Origin: Talpa occidentalis
Lineage: Eukaryota > Chordata > Mammalia > Eulipotyphla > Talpidae
Length of the DNA stretch: 64,000 nt
NCBI RefSeq assembly: GCF_014898055.3
Contig: NW_023601543.1
Coordinates: 10,308,314 to 10,372,313 of the forward strand
Reading direction: 5' to 3'
Each line of letters opens with the position of its first letter. Position 1 is the stretch's first letter. The notes below the pieces were generated by a model. The model made no database searches. It was given only the letters and a program-made list of their open reading frames with translations, and had not been told where the DNA came from. Of the stretch, positions 61,566 through 64,000 are shown one piece after another. The translations under genes and the position numbers were made by a program.

Positions 61566-61614
61566 TATAAATAATGATGCTTTATAAAATAAGTCCTGTG
61601 TTTCCTTTTTTGGC

Positions 61615-61845
61615 TAGCTGGTGTCAGAAAAAGCTCTCTTTTCCCAACGCCATTTATTGAAGAGACATTCCTTTGTCCATTGCATGGTCATGGCTCTTTT
61701 GTCAAAGATCAATTCCGTACCTGTGTGGCTTTATCTCAGGGCTGTCTACTCCATTAGTCTGCATTTTTGTTTTTGTTCCAGTACCATACTGTTTTGATTA
61801 TTATTGCTTTGTAATATAGTCTTGGCAAGTCAGCATCCTCTTTCA
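61615..61845 (-). mobile_element. LINE-1 ORF2 fragment, antisense
   Basis: CCAACGCCATTTATTGAAGA, CTTTTGTCAAAGATCAATTC and CAGTACCATACTGTTTTGAT are standard antisense L1 ORF2 landmarks. It abuts the ARHGEF6 polyadenylation region. Confidence 0.9.
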
Positions 61846-62316
61846 TTTCCCTCATTAACTATCCACTCTCATCAGGCTCCCTAAACAGCTACTACCTTTT
61901 CCATTTGGGGCAGATGACATTTGCTTCTTGCGTCACATAGACAATACTAGTCTCTTTTGTTGGATTTGGATATGTGTTCCCTGAACACAGCTGATCTTTG
62001 GGACTCTTTCCTTCATTCCTTAACTTCTCTAGCCCTCTCCTTTTGCCCCAACCTATACAATGTCCATGCCTCGTCACACCATTTTCCTTCCAACATTAAA
62101 GAAAAGCGTATACATTTTCCTGTTCAAGGTTAACCCTTTGTATTAGTTTTGTCTCCATTCTTATTTATATTTTGCAGGATTTTGTCCAACAGTGAAATCC
62201 TATACTTTGACTACAGTCGAAATGCTGGTGTCAAGAGAATGAAAACATTGTGTCACCTCAAGATAGATGTGCTGGGGATTATCTGTTGCTCCTCAGCATC
62301 CATTCCTACCCTTTTT

Positions 62317-62581
62317 TAAAAAAAGGTTTATTTTCATTTATGCATACAAGAAGTAGGGTGTAGGCCAGAGGTACAAGGGGGATGAAAAGATTCACCAGAG
62401 ACAGAGTGGGGAGCAGAACAGGCAGATCTACTGAAATACACTGAAGAGGGGAGCAGCGGGTGAGACAGGAGAGGTCTGCTGTGCCATGTGGGTCAGCTCC
62501 CTGGCAGGGGATCAAGCCCATGCCTTAGTGGCTGGAAATAGCTTGATAGTGCTGAGACCCCTTGTACCACCAGGGAGGCCC
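62317..62581 (-). repeat. tRNA-derived SINE, 17-bp TSD
   Basis: Antisense copy, AAGGGG-type head. CCATTCCTACCCTTTTT is at 62300-62316 and 62582-62598. Confidence 0.95.
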
Positions 62582-63049
62582 CCATTCCTACCCTTTTTAT
62601 ATTTTGCCTCAAAAGCTAAAAAAGAAAAAAATACATCCCAGACACCCTTGCAGCTAGTGTTCTGTATACAATGTGGGATCTGACACTTTTCCTATTCCAC
62701 CAGTGAGATGCCCTTGTAAAATCTTTGGAATGCTCAAGTTAGGTGGAAGCCATCTTCCTGGGGCATGTTGGCTGGCAGACAGTTCCAGGGATATATTTGT
62801 GGCTTCTGTATTCCACATTCCAATGTGTCTATTCATAGGTTTGTAGATGAGACAGTAGTTACAACAATGCAGCTTGATTTATGTAGCAACTAGAATTAGA
62901 TCACCACTTCAGTGCTATGATCTTGAAGCCTTGAATCTAACGGAAGCCCCTTCACATCCACTTCTCTGGCCCAGTGATTTTTTAGGTGTCTAATTACCTT
63001 TCTGCCTGAGATAGCCTCAACAGTTTGTTTCCTACTCTGAACCTGTAAC

Positions 63050-63250
63050 ACTGTACCTTTCATGTACTAGGCATTGTGCTAGTGGTTTACATGGTTAAAC
63101 TCCTGTCACCCTTGGAACAACCCTATGACACATTCACTATTGTTATCTCTGCTTTACAGGTAAACAAAGGCAGAGATGTTGAACAGTATACTAGTATGTG
63201 TGGAGTTAGGATTTCAGTCTTCAGTCTGTCTGCCTCTTGGTGCCATTTGC
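63050..63250 (-). repeat. MIR, antisense
   Basis: ACTAGGCATTGTGCTAGTGG, AACAACCCTATGACACATTC and CTCTGCTTTACAGGTAAACA follow antisense MIR order. Confidence 0.8.
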
Positions 63251-64000
63251 TCCTCCTTACATGGCACCCACTAACTAGGCTTCTACCTCAGCCATCCACT
63301 CTCCCCAAATCATTAATGAACTCTTAATTGACATCCAGGGGATACCCCTGCAGTATTGGACCCTTTCCTCCTTGGTATGTTGCTACATGACTTTCATGAT
63401 GACATGCTTTCCTGGCATTCAGTCAGCCTTTCTGACCACCCCTCAGCCTCCTTTGTTGGATCTGCCGCTTTGCCTGTTCCCTGAACACAGCTGATCTTTG
63501 ACACCCTTTTCCTGTGTCTTCCATTCTATAACCTCTTCCAAGTTAAACTTCTCTACTCCATGTCTTCATTTATCATTTATCAAAATGAAAATGATTTTCA
63601 GGTCTGTGTTTTTCATTTTGCCCTTTTCCCGAAGCTCTGGGCCCATGGATGCAGCTACTTTCTAGAAAGCTCACATGGAGGGCCCAAAGCAATTCAAACA
63701 CAACATGTCCAAAACTGGACTCCTCACCTCTACTCCCAAATCTTCTCTTCCAATGGCTCCCATCCCAGAAAATCTCACATCTGGCCACTTAATTGCCCCA
63801 GCTAAAAAACAGGCATTAGCCTTTATTCCACCTTCCCCCTCAACTCTATAAATTTATACTTTAACCTTTAATGCATTTAGTCACCAAGCCTTCCCATTCT
63901 AACTCTGTTGGATCCCCTGGATCTCCATCCTTACGTACATTGCCTATTTTTGTCATTATGTCTTCTTTCCCTTGGGCTACTGCATCGCCTTCCTTCTTGT

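Larger units (their letters stand above)
59353..61590 (+). other. ARHGEF6: ARHGEF6 3'UTR
   Basis: There is no coding exon after the stop. The region runs about 2.2 kb to a polyadenylation signal, consistent with a long terminal exon. It begins with a (CT)n tract at about 59445-59495 and is otherwise mostly non-repetitive. The exact cleavage site is inferred. Confidence 0.85.
61591..64000. other. Intergenic region downstream of ARHGEF6
   Basis: No gene recognised. It has an L1 ORF2 fragment at about 61615-61845, a SINE at 62317-62581, a MIR at 63050-63250 and two copies of a 26-bp identical block. In human the next gene is CD40LG, convergent and a few kb further; no exon of it was seen here. 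Confidence 0.7.

Noticed and set aside
61600..64000. Search for exons of a downstream gene such as CD40LG
   Set aside because: The open frames here are short and coincide with SINE, L1 or MIR sequence; no family match was seen on either strand.

Overview
This is a stretch of placental-mammal nuclear genome. It carries the 3' two thirds of one protein-coding gene on the + strand, ARHGEF6 (alpha-PIX / Cool-2), a Rac1/Cdc42 guanine-nucleotide exchange factor that is X-linked in humans. The gene was recognised by reading exons directly. Seventeen coding exons lie between 8100 and 59352. Each has AG/GT borders, and the phases agree throughout except at one junction. Together they correspond to about residues 221-776 of the 776-residue human protein: the linker after SH3, the DH domain, the PH domain, the proline-rich and basic linker, the GIT-binding segment and the C-terminal coiled coil. 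The CH and SH3 exons lie upstream of the window. The stop codon is at 59350-59352. A 3'UTR of about 2.2 kb ends near an AATAAA at 61560-61565.

Layout. 1-8099 is intron and mostly LINE-1/SINE, with a 100-N assembly gap at 3901-4000. 8100-22944 holds the first four exons, which encode the start of the DH domain; their introns contain two old LTRs and many SINEs. 22945-37661 is a 14.7 kb intron dominated by an old antisense LINE-1 with younger L1 tails and about ten SINEs nested in it. 37662-48639 encodes the rest of DH, the PH domain and the proline-rich linker in closely spaced exons, and includes a 56-base G run at 39075-39130. 48640-59352 encodes the C-terminal half, including a 21-nt microexon. 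59353-61590 is 3'UTR. 61600-64000 is intergenic repeats. In human, CD40LG follows in convergent orientation; it is not reached here.

Organism. The dominant repeat is a tRNA-derived SINE with a clear A box and B box, a unique body and an (ATAA)n/poly-A tail. More than 20 copies are visible, many with perfect target-site duplications. It is not primate Alu, rodent B1/B2, pig PRE-1, horse ERE or the standard dog SINEC. L1s with laurasiatherian-style 3' ends, together with MIR, L2, MER5-like and ERVL-type relics, fit a laurasiatherian mammal. The species cannot be fixed from sequence alone; a pangolin is only a guess.

The most important anomaly is in the exon at 22823-22944. It appears one base short, which breaks the DH reading frame and would stop translation in the next exon (TAA at 37721-37723). 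Everything else in the gene looks intact, so this is either an assembly/base-calling error or a real loss-of-function change. I found no sign of a wholly new biological system. The other notable observations concern retroposon biology: a shared transduced SINE tail, ultra-short SINE insertions and inverted SINE pairs.
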